A DNA stretch of 47,742 bases from positions 1 through 47,742 of the forward strand of contig DJQS01000004.1 of assembly GCA_002438785.1 (NCBI GenBank), written 5' to 3'. Below, in pieces: positions 31,915-39,489 of this stretch; the stretch's first letter is position 1; every line of letters starts with the position of its first letter. The notes under the pieces were generated by a model, which saw nothing but the letters and a program-made list of their open reading frames with translations, did not search any database and was not told the DNA's origin. The DNA comes from Caryophanales bacterium UBA6380. Its GTDB lineage: Bacteria; Bacillota_I; Bacilli_A; RFN20; CAG-826. A program made the position numbers and the translations under genes.

Positions 31915-32730
31915 TTACTTTCTTTTAGAAATAAATTCTTGAATAGAAAAGATAACACCATCATTGTTGTTATCTTTTTTTGTGACATATTTAGCATGAT
32001 CTTTTATTAATAGATTGCCATTACACATTAAAAAAGAATGTTTAAATGATTTTAATAAATCTTCATCATTAGTTTCATCTCCAAAAACCAATACATTTTC
32101 TTCATTTACATTGCAGAACTCAACTATTTTTCTTAAAGTTGATGCTTTATTTACCCCTTTTTTATAAATTTCAGCAAACTGAACATCATTCCAAAATCGT
32201 ATTTCGTAATCTGGTATAGATTTAAATAATTCGATTAATTTATTTTTATTAATCTCATATGGTTTATTTATATCCATAATAAATATATAAGGATCAGAAT
32301 CTAATATTTTATCTATATCACCTTGAATAACTTTCATATCTTTTCGATCAAAGAAATTTTTTAATGATTCATTATCTTTATCATAAAAAATTGTTTTTAA
32401 ATCTTCAGACATTACACTATTTACTTCATTATTAATTACTTTTTTATAAATGTTTTTTAAAATATCCTTATTAAGTTTATGTTCAATTAAAGGTAATACA
32501 TCATTTATGTAAGCATAAGTTCCGTTGTAGCATGAATAAGGTCCTTCAATTCCAAGAAAATTTTGATAACTTATTACGCTTCTTGGAGCTCTCCCACTTG
32601 TAATAACAACAATATTTCCTTCATTTTCGAATTTTCTTAAATAATTTTTTGTAGTCGATGATATTGTTTTATCATCTCTTAATAACGTTCCATCTAAATC
32701 TATTGCAACAAGGTATTTTTCTTTGCTCAT
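31915..32730 (-). CDS. Cof-type HAD phosphatase
   Basis: This is a second Cof/YidA-type phosphatase, 271 residues. DLDGT with D11 and D13, ITSGRAPRSV as motif II, NKASTLRKIVEF with the conserved Lys and VFGDETNDEDLL as motif IV are visible. The cap lies at about 85-190. The substrate is probably a small sugar or nucleotide phosphate and is unassigned. GGAG precedes the ATG. Its final 25 codons lie over the phosphohexomutase terminator. Confidence 0.87.
   Translation of the reverse strand: MSKEKYLVAIDLDGTLLRDDKTISSTTKNYLRKFENEGNIVVITSGRAPRSVISYQNFLGIEGPYSCYNGTYAYINDVLPLIEHKLNKDILKNIYKKVINNEVNSVMSEDLKTIFYDKDNESLKNFFDRKDMKVIQGDIDKILDSDPYIFIMDINKPYEINKNKLIELFKSIPDYEIRFWNDVQFAEIYKKGVNKASTLRKIVEFCNVNEENVLVFGDETNDEDLLKSFKHSFLMCNGNLLIKDHAKYVTKKDNNNDGVIFSIQEFISKRK
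31947..31981 (+). terminator. Terminator of the phosphohexomutase gene inside the convergent Cof gene
   Basis: AAAAGATAAC and GTTATCTTTT form a 10-base stem with a 12-base loop, followed by T residues. It lies fully within the coding sequence of the minus-strand gene. Confidence 0.75.
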
Positions 32731-32845
32731 AATTTCTCCTATATTTATCTTAATAAAATTAATATGCGATATTATATTATTATTCTTTATCGATTACAAT
32801 TTTATTAAAAATGTTATTGATATATAATTATTAAGAGGATTTATT

Positions 32846-34177
32846 ATGGAAATTAGATTTTATAACTCTCTTACAAGAAAAATAGAAAAATTTGTACCAA
32901 TTAAAAAGAACGAAATTTCAATATATGTTTGTGGACCAACTGTTTATAATGATCCACATATTGGAAATATGAGACCTGTTGTTTTTTTTGATACTATTCG
33001 TAAATTTTTTGAAACTCTCGGATATAAAGTGACTTACGTTTCAAATTTTACTGATGTGGACGATAAAATTATATCTAAAGCACTTCAAGAACATGTTGAT
33101 GAAAAAACAATTGCTGAACGTTATATAAATGCTTACTTAGATTGCTTGAAATCATTAAATGTAGAAAAAGCTTCTTTAAATCCTAAAGCAACTGATTATA
33201 TAAACGACATGATAAAATATATAACTAATTTATTAGATAAGGGATTTGCTTATATAGAAGATGGGGAAGTATTTTTTGATGTAAGTAAGATAAAAGATTA
33301 TGGATGTTTATCAAATATTGATAAGGAGTCTTTAAAAAGTAACGCTAGAATTGCAGAAAATGAAAAAAAGCATTCACAATATGATTTTTTGCTTTGGAAA
33401 AAAACAGACCAAGGAATAAAATGGAATACTCCTTTCTGCGATGGTAGGCCTGGTTGGCACACAGAATGTTGTGTTATGATTGATTCTATTTTTAAAGGTG
33501 AAATTGACATTCACGGAGGAGGAAGTGATTTAAAATTCCCTCATCATGAAAATGAAATTGCACAAGCTGAAGCAACACATGGAAACCACTTGGCACATTA
33601 TTGGATACACACTGCAATGATGAATATTCGTGGTGAAAAAATGTCTAAAAGTTTAGGAAATGTTATTTTAACTAAAGATGCTATTAAAGAATATGGTGCT
33701 GATACTGTAAGACTAATATTACTTAATAATCAATATAGACAATCAATTAATTTTACTGATAAAACCATTAATGACAACAATTTAATCTTAAATAAAATAA
33801 ATAATTGTTATAAACAATTATCGTTACAAATTCAATTAAATAATTTAGATTTGCAAGGAAAAAGTAAATTAATAGAACCTTTTTTAAATTTTATGGCTGA
33901 TGATTTTAATTTACCAAATGCAATTACTTATACTTTAGATCTTGTTAAAGAAGGTAACCAAGTTTTACGTAATAAAGAAGTTGACTTAGAAAAACTAAAA
34001 GATATTTTTTATGCATTAAATACGATTATTTATATTTTAGGTTTATCTATTAATCCTAAAATTTTAACTGAAGATGATAAACATATATTTTTAGAATATC
34101 AAGAAGCTAAATTAAACAAAGACTTTGCTAAATCCGATAATTTAAGAAAAATTTTAATTGACAAAAATATTTTGTAA
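32846..34177 (+). CDS. cysS: Cysteinyl-tRNA synthetase
   Basis: This class I synthetase charges tRNA-Cys. CGPTVYNDPHIGNMRPVV contains the first zinc-ligand Cys and the HIGH motif (HIGN) near residue 40. FPHHENEIAQAEA supplies further zinc ligands near 230 and EKMSKSLGN is the KMSKS motif near 265. At 443 residues it is slightly shorter than B. subtilis CysS. AGAGG precedes the ATG and TATAAT lies at 32823-32828. In Bacillus mrnC (Mini-III) follows directly; here rlmB follows instead. Confidence 0.97.
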   Translation: MEIRFYNSLTRKIEKFVPIKKNEISIYVCGPTVYNDPHIGNMRPVVFFDTIRKFFETLGYKVTYVSNFTDVDDKIISKALQEHVDEKTIAERYINAYLDCLKSLNVEKASLNPKATDYINDMIKYITNLLDKGFAYIEDGEVFFDVSKIKDYGCLSNIDKESLKSNARIAENEKKHSQYDFLLWKKTDQGIKWNTPFCDGRPGWHTECCVMIDSIFKGEIDIHGGGSDLKFPHHENEIAQAEATHGNHLAHYWIHTAMMNIRGEKMSKSLGNVILTKDAIKEYGADTVRLILLNNQYRQSINFTDKTINDNNLILNKINNCYKQLSLQIQLNNLDLQGKSKLIEPFLNFMADDFNLPNAITYTLDLVKEGNQVLRNKEVDLEKLKDIFYALNTIIYILGLSINPKILTEDDKHIFLEYQEAKLNKDFAKSDNLRKILIDKNIL

Positions 34178-34221
34178 TAACTACAAAAAAATAATTATGT
34201 TTATTGAAAAGGATTGAAGTT

Positions 34222-34938
34222 ATGATTAAAGTTTATGGTACGAACACAGTATATGAAGCTATTTTAAATAATCGAGTTAGTCAGATTTACTTATTAAAAG
34301 GTTATAATGATAAAAAAACTTTGGATTTAATAGAAAAATATCATATACGAACATCATTTTTAGATAGAAAAAGTCTTGATAATTTAACTAACAATTCAAA
34401 TCATCATGGAATTGTGGCCGTAGCTAAAGAGATTAATCCGGTTGATTTAAATTCTTTAATTAAAAAATTAGATAGTGTTCAATTTCCAACAATTTTAATT
34501 CTTGATGGGTTAAAAGATCCTCATAATTTAGGGGCTATTATTCGTAGTGCTGATTTATTTAATGCATCAGGGATTATTTATAAAAAACGTGATTCTGTCT
34601 CAATTAATGAAACTGTCGAAAAAGTTTCTACTGGTGCGATTAATTATGTACCATTATGTGAAGTAAATAATTTAACTAAAGCAATTGAAGAATTAAAAAA
34701 ACATGATTATTGGGTTATAGGATTTGAAGGAGAAGCAAAAGATACAATAGAAACTATTCCTTTGGATAGAAAGTTGGTTATCGTAATTGGAAGTGAAGGA
34801 GAAGGAATATCTCGATTAGTGAAGGAACATTGTGATTTTTTATTAAAAATTCCAATGGCTGGCCATGGACATATTAATTCTTTAAATGCTTCTAATGCAG
34901 CAGCCATTGTTCTTTATGAGATATTCAAAAAAAGATAA
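34222..34938 (+). CDS. rlmB: 23S rRNA 2'-O-methyltransferase, TrmH/RlmB family
   Basis: This SPOUT methyltransferase probably methylates the 2'-OH of G2251 (E. coli numbering) of 23S rRNA. An N-terminal L30e-like substrate-binding domain (about 1-75) precedes the knotted domain with DPHNLGAIIRSAD near 105, VIGSEGEGISRL near 190 and NSLNASNAAAIVLYE near 220. The ATG at 34222 has AAGGA 8 bases upstream; an in-frame TTG at 34204 has no such site. It overlaps the sigma-factor gene by one base (TAATG). Confidence 0.93.
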   Translation: MIKVYGTNTVYEAILNNRVSQIYLLKGYNDKKTLDLIEKYHIRTSFLDRKSLDNLTNNSNHHGIVAVAKEINPVDLNSLIKKLDSVQFPTILILDGLKDPHNLGAIIRSADLFNASGIIYKKRDSVSINETVEKVSTGAINYVPLCEVNNLTKAIEELKKHDYWVIGFEGEAKDTIETIPLDRKLVIVIGSEGEGISRLVKEHCDFLLKIPMAGHGHINSLNASNAAAIVLYEIFKKR

Positions 34939-35534
34939 TGGAAATTTTAGAACTTTTTTATAAATCAAAAAGTGGTGATATTAATTGTCAAGCTAAATTA
35001 TTAGAATGCTGTAAAAGTGCATCATTACCATTAACACTAAAATATTTAAAAATTGCAAATAAACTTGGTTTGTCATATGATGATTTAAGAAATTTAAATG
35101 TTGCTGCTTTTTACAAGGTGTTATTAAACTTCGATGAAGAAAGAGCTGAATTTATCGAATATTTTAAATATATTTATCTGATGACTTTAAGGGATTCTTT
35201 AAGAGACGTTTATCGCAAAATGGGTAAAGATTATAATCTATTATCAATTGACAATATTGATGGAAATTATACTTTACAATTTAATTCTACTGAGTTAGTC
35301 GAAGAATCATCAAAATATAGTAAATATGAAGAAAAAGAAATTTATGATTATGTAATAAATAAACGTAAGGTAAAACTTACAAATGTCGAATATGAAATTA
35401 CTAAATTATTTTTAGATGGAATGAGTGTGAAAGAAATTGCTAATTATCGCAATCGTAATTATACAGAAACTTTTCGCACTTTAAAGCGTGCCATTCAAAA
35501 AATTAGGAGAGCCATTTTAGAAACAGAAATTTAA
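34938..35534 (+). CDS. Divergent sigma-70-family factor at the sigH position
   Basis: The 198-residue protein has the outline of a small sigma factor. The N-terminal half has a region-2-like segment (FIEYFKYIYLMTLRDSLRDVYRKMGKDY). The C-terminal half has a region-4 helix-turn-helix (LTNVEYEITKLFLDGMSVKEIANYRNRNYTETFRTLKRAIQKIRRA). Region 2 is poorly conserved. In B. subtilis sigH occupies exactly this position, before rpmG-secE-nusG, so it is probably a diverged SigH. No sporulation or competence gene is present in the window to explain it. Translation is coupled to rlmB. Confidence 0.75.
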   Translation: MEILELFYKSKSGDINCQAKLLECCKSASLPLTLKYLKIANKLGLSYDDLRNLNVAAFYKVLLNFDEERAEFIEYFKYIYLMTLRDSLRDVYRKMGKDYNLLSIDNIDGNYTLQFNSTELVEESSKYSKYEEKEIYDYVINKRKVKLTNVEYEITKLFLDGMSVKEIANYRNRNYTETFRTLKRAIQKIRRAILETEI

Positions 35535-35543
35535 TAAAATTTA

Positions 35544-35572
35544 TTGACTTTTGTTACTATTATCTTTATAGT
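35544..35572 (+). promoter_or_regulatory. Promoter of rpmG-secE-nusG
   Basis: TTGACT (35544-35549) and TATAGT (35567-35572) are 17 bases apart, just after the sigma-factor gene. Confidence 0.8.
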
Positions 35573-35603
35573 TTTGTAAAGAGGTAGAAAATAAGGTGAA
35601 TTT

Positions 35604-35753
35604 ATGAGAAAGAAAATTATTTTAATTTGCTCAGAATGCTTAAGCCGTAATTATACTACATCGAAAAAAGTTGAATCATCTACAGAAAGATTAGAATTGA
35701 GGAAATTTTGCCCTCATTGTAATAAATATACGATTCACAAGGAAAGTAAATAG
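35604..35753 (+). CDS. rpmG: 50S ribosomal protein L33
   Basis: This is a 49-residue protein beginning MRKKIILICSECLSRNYTT and ending FCPHCNKYTIHKESK. The two CxxC pairs (CSEC and CPHC) form a zinc ribbon, so this is the zinc-binding (C+) form of L33. AAGGTG precedes the ATG. The position before secE and nusG matches the Bacillus order. Confidence 0.95.
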   Translation: MRKKIILICSECLSRNYTTSKKVESSTERLELRKFCPHCNKYTIHKESK

Positions 35754-35763
35754 GAGTTAATTT

Positions 35764-35967
35764 ATGAAAGGTACACCAATTACTTATTTTAAAGGGGTTG
35801 CTCGTGAAGCAAAACGCATTAGATGGCCAAAGAAAGAAATTTTCTTATCTTCTATAGCCGTCGTAATTTGCATATCTATTTTCGCTGGTATTTTTATTGT
35901 ATTAGAAGATTTAGCTGGTGGTACGTTAATTGATCAACTTAGAAATGCTTTTTCTTTGATTAAATAG
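35764..35967 (+). CDS. secE: Preprotein translocase subunit SecE
   Basis: This is the small essential subunit of the SecYEG channel. The 67-residue protein is the single-helix Gram-positive form. An amphipathic segment with the signature REAKRIRWPKKEI comes first, then one transmembrane helix at about 28-50. AGGAG precedes the ATG, and nusG follows after 11 bases. Confidence 0.96.
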   Translation: MKGTPITYFKGVAREAKRIRWPKKEIFLSSIAVVICISIFAGIFIVLEDLAGGTLIDQLRNAFSLIK

Positions 35968-35978
35968 GGGGAATTAAG

Positions 35979-36563
35979 ATGAGTGAATTAGCTGAAAAAC
36001 AATGGTATATAGCAACAACTTATAGCGGTCATGAACAGAAAGTTGCTGATAATATTAAAAAACGTGTCGAATCAATGAATCTTTCTGATTACGTTTTTAG
36101 AATTGTTGTTGCTGAAGAAGAAATCCCTGTTTTAAATAAAGATGGCAGCCAAGCTTATGTTGAAAAAAATGGAATAAAAACCCCAAAAGTAAAGATCAAA
36201 AATCTTTATCCAGGTTATGTATTCGTTGAAATGATTATGACTGATGATAGTTGGTACATGGTTAGAAATACTCCAGGAGTTACCGGTATTGCTGGTAGTA
36301 GCGGTGGTGGTCAAAAGCCTACACCAGTTTCTCCAAAAGAAATGGAAACTGTATTAAAGAGAATGGGCATGGTCGACAATACAATGTATGAAAATTATCA
36401 TGTTGGTGACATGATAAAAATTATTCATGGAACTTTTGCTAATGTTGATGGTAAAATTATCTCTATTGATAAAGATGCTGGAACAGTTAGAGTTGAAACA
36501 GTTTTCTTTGGTAGAGTAACGCCTGTTGATGTAGAATTTAGTGAGATCATAAGGCAATCATAG
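35979..36563 (+). CDS. nusG: Transcription termination/antitermination factor NusG
   Basis: NusG binds RNA polymerase and modulates pausing, termination and coupling to the ribosome. The NGN domain starts at KQWYIATTYSGHEQKVADNI and includes LYPGYVFVEM and VRNTPGVTGIAG. The C-terminal KOW domain has GDMIKIIHGTFANVDGKI. At 194 residues it is slightly longer than B. subtilis NusG (177); a short Lys-rich insertion near 45-60 accounts for this. A strong terminator lies directly after it. Confidence 0.97.
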   Translation: MSELAEKQWYIATTYSGHEQKVADNIKKRVESMNLSDYVFRIVVAEEEIPVLNKDGSQAYVEKNGIKTPKVKIKNLYPGYVFVEMIMTDDSWYMVRNTPGVTGIAGSSGGGQKPTPVSPKEMETVLKRMGMVDNTMYENYHVGDMIKIIHGTFANVDGKIISIDKDAGTVRVETVFFGRVTPVDVEFSEIIRQS

Positions 36564-36585
36564 GGCTTAAAAAATATTTTTATCG

Positions 36586-36611
36586 AACTCTTGCTTAGTC
36601 AAGAGTTTTTT
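36586..36611 (+). terminator. Terminator after nusG
   Basis: AACTCTTG and CAAGAGTT form an 8-base stem with a 6-base loop and a run of T. Confidence 0.88.
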
Positions 36612-36619
36612 GATATAAT
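36591..36619 (+). promoter_or_regulatory. rplK promoter nested in the nusG terminator
   Basis: TTGCTT (36591-36596) and TATAAT (36614-36619) are 17 bases apart, and TGA precedes the -10 box to make an extended -10. The -35 box lies inside the terminator hairpin. Confidence 0.75.
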
Positions 36620-36697
36620 CACATGTGCGTGTTATGCAATGTCGTGGAAGAAGAGCGATACTTCGAACTACGAACTTATTGAAAAGGAGAAAAGACA
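36620..36697 (+). promoter_or_regulatory. rplK leader with possible hairpin
   Basis: A 78-base leader. CGTGGAAG (from about 36643) can pair discontinuously with CTTCGAACTACG, leaving an internal loop. In other bacteria L1 represses rplK-rplA by binding this leader. L1 binding here is a guess. Confidence 0.3.
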
Positions 36698-37111
36698 ATG
36701 AGTAAGAAAATCGCAAAAGTTGTCAAGATGGAATTACCTGGTGGTGAAGCTAAACCAGGTCCAAAACTTGCTAGTGCTGGTGTCGTAATGCCTAAATTCT
36801 GTACAGATTTTAATGCAAAGACAGCAGATCGTAAGGGACAAATCGTTCCAGTTATTATTACAGCGTTCCAAGATAAAACATTTGAGTTCGTTATTAAAAC
36901 TTCCCCAGTTACTGGCTTATTATTAAAAGCTGCTGGAATTAGTAAAGGAAGTGCTAATAGTAAAACAACCACTGTCGGAAGTGTTACTAAAGCTCAAATT
37001 AAAGAAATTGCTGAATATAAAATGCCAGATTTAAATGCCAATGATATTGATGCTGCTATGAAGATTATTGAGGGCAGTGCAAGAAATATGGGCATTAAGG
37101 TTGTTGATTAA
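36698..37111 (+). CDS. rplK: 50S ribosomal protein L11
   Basis: L11 forms the base of the factor-binding stalk and binds the GTPase-associated region of 23S rRNA. The 137-residue protein has the N-terminal VKMELPGGEAKPGPKLASAGV (normally IPAGKANPAPPVG) and the C-terminal RNA-binding EIAEYKMPDLNANDIDAAMKIIEGSARNMGI. The N-terminal loop differs from the usual NPAPPVGPALG: GPKLASAGVVM replaces the proline-rich stretch that contacts thiopeptides. GGAG precedes the ATG. Confidence 0.95.
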   Translation: MSKKIAKVVKMELPGGEAKPGPKLASAGVVMPKFCTDFNAKTADRKGQIVPVIITAFQDKTFEFVIKTSPVTGLLLKAAGISKGSANSKTTTVGSVTKAQIKEIAEYKMPDLNANDIDAAMKIIEGSARNMGIKVVD

Positions 37112-37127
37112 TTTAAGGAGTTAAAAT

Positions 37128-37805
37128 ATGAAACACGGAAAAAAATATGAAGCCGCCTTAGCATTAATCGATAAAAATAAGGCATATAGTATTGAAGAAG
37201 CATGCGAATTAATTAAAAAAACAAGTACTACTAAATTTGATTCAAGTGTCGGTATTTCATTTAGATTAAATGTAAATACTAAAAAAGCCGATCAACAAAT
37301 TAGAGGAACAGTTGTTCTTCCTAATGGAACTGGTAAGACTGTTAAAGTTTTAGCTTTAACTAATAAAGTTGATGAAGCTAAAGCAGCTGGTGCAGATTTT
37401 GCTGGTGGCAAAGATTTACTTGAAAAAATTGTTACTGAAAAGTGGTTTGATTTTGATGTAATTTGTGCAACACCTGATATGATGGGTGAAATTGGTAAAG
37501 CTGGTAGAATTTTAGGTCCTAAAGGTTTAATGCCAAATCCAAAAACTGGTACAGTTGGAATGGACATTAAAAAAATGGTTACTGAATTAAAAGCTGGTAA
37601 AGTTGAATATCGTGCTGATAAAGATGGCAATGTTAATTTAGCTGTTGGCAAGGTATCATTTGATACAAATAAGTTAACTGAAAATGTTAATACTATTGTA
37701 TCTCAAATATTAAAGGTAAGACCAAGTGTAGTTAAAGGAACTTATGTATTATCATGTTTCTTATCTACTACTATGGGTCCATCTATTAAATTATTAGTAT
37801 TATAA
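37128..37805 (+). CDS. rplA: 50S ribosomal protein L1
   Basis: L1 forms the mobile L1 stalk at the ribosomal E site and often represses its own operon. The 225-residue protein has the signature GKAGRILGPKGLMPNPKTGTVG near residue 125 and KAGKVEYRADKDGNVNLAVGKVSF near 160. GGAG stands before the ATG and rplK is 16 bases upstream. The last residues after TTMGPSIKLLVL end slightly earlier than in Bacillus. Confidence 0.97.
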   Translation: MKHGKKYEAALALIDKNKAYSIEEACELIKKTSTTKFDSSVGISFRLNVNTKKADQQIRGTVVLPNGTGKTVKVLALTNKVDEAKAAGADFAGGKDLLEKIVTEKWFDFDVICATPDMMGEIGKAGRILGPKGLMPNPKTGTVGMDIKKMVTELKAGKVEYRADKDGNVNLAVGKVSFDTNKLTENVNTIVSQILKVRPSVVKGTYVLSCFLSTTMGPSIKLLVL

Positions 37806-37825
37806 ATTTGTTTATTTGGCTAATA

Positions 37826-37870
37826 TACCTAAGACCGTAACGGCGAAAGCTTAATTATGTTACCGAGGTA
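37826..37870 (+). promoter_or_regulatory. L10 leader (ribosomal protein autoregulatory RNA)
   Basis: TACCT (37826-37830) pairs with AGGTA (37866-37870). Inside, GTAAC (37837-37841) pairs with GTTAC (37859-37863), and a GC-GAAA-GC tetraloop stem follows. CCTAAGACCGTA and CTTAATTATGTTACCGAGGT match the known L10-leader layout with its kink-turn. The L10(L12)4 complex should bind it and repress rplJ-rplL. Confidence 0.88.
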
Positions 37871-37921
37871 ATCCTCAACGTATATTTGCCTCATAATATA
37901 TGTTAAAAAGGAGGTAAAGAA

Positions 37922-38407
37922 ATGAATCAAGACGTCTTAAGTTCTAAAAAAGAAGTAGTGAGTCAAATTGATGCTTTAGTTAAAGAAAGCGGTGCATTAG
38001 TGGTTTGCGAATATCGTGGACTTACTGTTGCTAAAATTAGTGAACTTCGTAAGGCTTTAAGAGAAAAAGGTGCTCATATGACTGTCTATAAGAACTCTTT
38101 AGTTTCTAGAGCTCTTAAAGAAAATCATGAAGACATTGATAATATCTTAAATGGTCCAAATGCGTTCATATTTGCTAAAGATGCAACCGATGGAAGCTTA
38201 AAAATTTTAACTAAATTTGCAAAGAAGAATGAGCAACTTCTTATTAAGGGCGGAGTTATTGATGGAAAATATAGTGATAAAGATTACATTCTTAAAATTG
38301 CTAACTTACCATCAAAAGAAGGACTTGTATCTATGTTATTAAGTGTGTTACAAGCACCTATGCGTAATTTGGCTTATTCACTTAGTCAAGTTAGCGAAAA
38401 GAAATAA
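37922..38407 (+). CDS. rplJ: 50S ribosomal protein L10
   Basis: L10 anchors L7/L12 dimers on the ribosomal stalk. The 161-residue protein carries the N-terminal RNA-binding fold (VVCEYRGLTVAKISELRKALREKGAHM, then YKNSLVSRAL) and a C-terminal helix (LLSVLQAPMRNLAYSLSQVSEKK) that binds L12. AGGAGG lies upstream. It is probably regulated through the L10 leader. Confidence 0.97.
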   Translation: MNQDVLSSKKEVVSQIDALVKESGALVVCEYRGLTVAKISELRKALREKGAHMTVYKNSLVSRALKENHEDIDNILNGPNAFIFAKDATDGSLKILTKFAKKNEQLLIKGGVIDGKYSDKDYILKIANLPSKEGLVSMLLSVLQAPMRNLAYSLSQVSEKK

Positions 38408-38434
38408 TTTGTCAATTAGGAGGAAAATATTATT

Positions 38435-38806
38435 ATGGCAAAATTAACAAATGAAGAAATTATTGCTGCTGTTAAAGAAATGACAGTAGTTGAATTAAAT
38501 GATTTAGTAAAAGCTATTGAAGCTGAATTTGGCGTTACTGCTGCTGCTCCAACTGCTGCTGCAGCTCCAGCTGAAGAAGAAGAAAAGAAAGGACCAGCCG
38601 AGGTTTCTTTAATCTTAAAAGCTTGTGGTGCTAATAAAGTTGCTTGTATTAAAGCTGTTCAAGCAATTACTGGCAAAGGCTTAATGGATGCTAAGAAAAT
38701 GGTTGATTCTGCTCCAGTCGCTGTTAAAGAACACATTTCACCTGTCGAAGCTGAAGAACACAAGAAGGCTCTTGTTGCTGCTGGCGCTGAAGTTGAAATT
38801 AAATAG
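38435..38806 (+). CDS. rplL: 50S ribosomal protein L7/L12
   Basis: L7/L12 is the multi-copy stalk protein that recruits translation GTPases. The 123-residue protein has the N-terminal dimerisation helices (EIIAAVKEMTVVELNDLVKAIEAEFGV), an Ala/Pro/Glu hinge at about 36-52, and the C-terminal domain with KGLMDAKKMVDSAPVAVKE. AGGAGG precedes the ATG. A strong terminator follows, so rpoB is served only partly, or from other promoters. Confidence 0.98.
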   Translation: MAKLTNEEIIAAVKEMTVVELNDLVKAIEAEFGVTAAAPTAAAAPAEEEEKKGPAEVSLILKACGANKVACIKAVQAITGKGLMDAKKMVDSAPVAVKEHISPVEAEEHKKALVAAGAEVEIK

Positions 38807-38824
38807 TTTTTAATTTATTTTTAG

Positions 38825-38862
38825 CCTGTCTCTAAAACCTAAAATTTAGGGGCAGGTTTTTG
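38825..38862 (+). terminator. Terminator after rplL
   Basis: CCTGTCTCTAAA pairs with TTTAGGGGCAGG (12 pairs, two G-U) around an 8-base loop, followed by five T. It probably lowers rpoBC expression relative to the ribosomal proteins. Confidence 0.9.
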
Positions 38863-38881
38863 CCTATTTATATAGAAAAAA

Positions 38882-39478
38882 ATGAGTCAATATTTTAGTA
38901 ATGATTTTTCCTTAAAAAATGATAATTTTATTATAAATTATGAGATTTTAGGTAAGAATTTAACTTTTTATAGTAATAATGGCATTTTTTCAAAAAATAG
39001 GATAGATAAAGGTAGTGATATTTTTATAAAATATTTGTTAACCTTAAATCTAGTTGGTAAGGTTCTTGATTATGGTTCAGGAATTGGAATTATTGGAATT
39101 TGTTTAAATTTATTTTTTAAAGAGTTAGATGTAACTTATTGCGATGTTAATTATAGATGTTTAGAACTTAATAAACAAAATTTAAAAAAATATGATTTAA
39201 ATGGTTTAATAGTTTCTAATGATGAATTATCTAAAATAAATGATGAAATTTTCGATTATGTATTTCTTAATTCACCAATTCGTAGTGGAAAAGATAATAT
39301 ATATAAAATGTATAGAGAAAGTTATCGTTTATTAAAAAATAATGGAGAATTTTACGTTATTATCCGTAAAGACAAAGGAATGCTTTCTCATAAAGCTTTT
39401 CTTGAAACTATTTTTAATGAAGTGACTATTGTTTATAAAGAAAAGGGTTACTTTATAATAAAAATGGTAAAAAAATAA
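38882..39478 (+). CDS. RsmC-like class I methyltransferase (YbxB-like)
   Basis: This is a SAM-dependent methyltransferase of the small-MTase/RsmC group, thought to methylate guanine in rRNA. Motif I is VLDYGSGIGIIGI near residue 61. The catalytic motif IV is NSPIRSGK near 138, where the family normally has NPPIRxGK, so the second residue is Ser rather than Pro. Length is 198 residues. Its position between rplL and rpoB matches ybxB in B. subtilis. No ribosome binding site is obvious. rpoB follows after 11 bases. Confidence 0.87.
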   Translation: MSQYFSNDFSLKNDNFIINYEILGKNLTFYSNNGIFSKNRIDKGSDIFIKYLLTLNLVGKVLDYGSGIGIIGICLNLFFKELDVTYCDVNYRCLELNKQNLKKYDLNGLIVSNDELSKINDEIFDYVFLNSPIRSGKDNIYKMYRESYRLLKNNGEFYVIIRKDKGMLSHKAFLETIFNEVTIVYKEKGYFIIKMVKK

Positions 39479-39489
39479 GGAGCCAAAAA

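Noticed and set aside
36132..36557. Minus-strand frames opposite nusG and the ribosomal protein genes
   Set aside because: They are antisense shadows of strongly conserved genes, with no ribosome binding site or protein-like composition.
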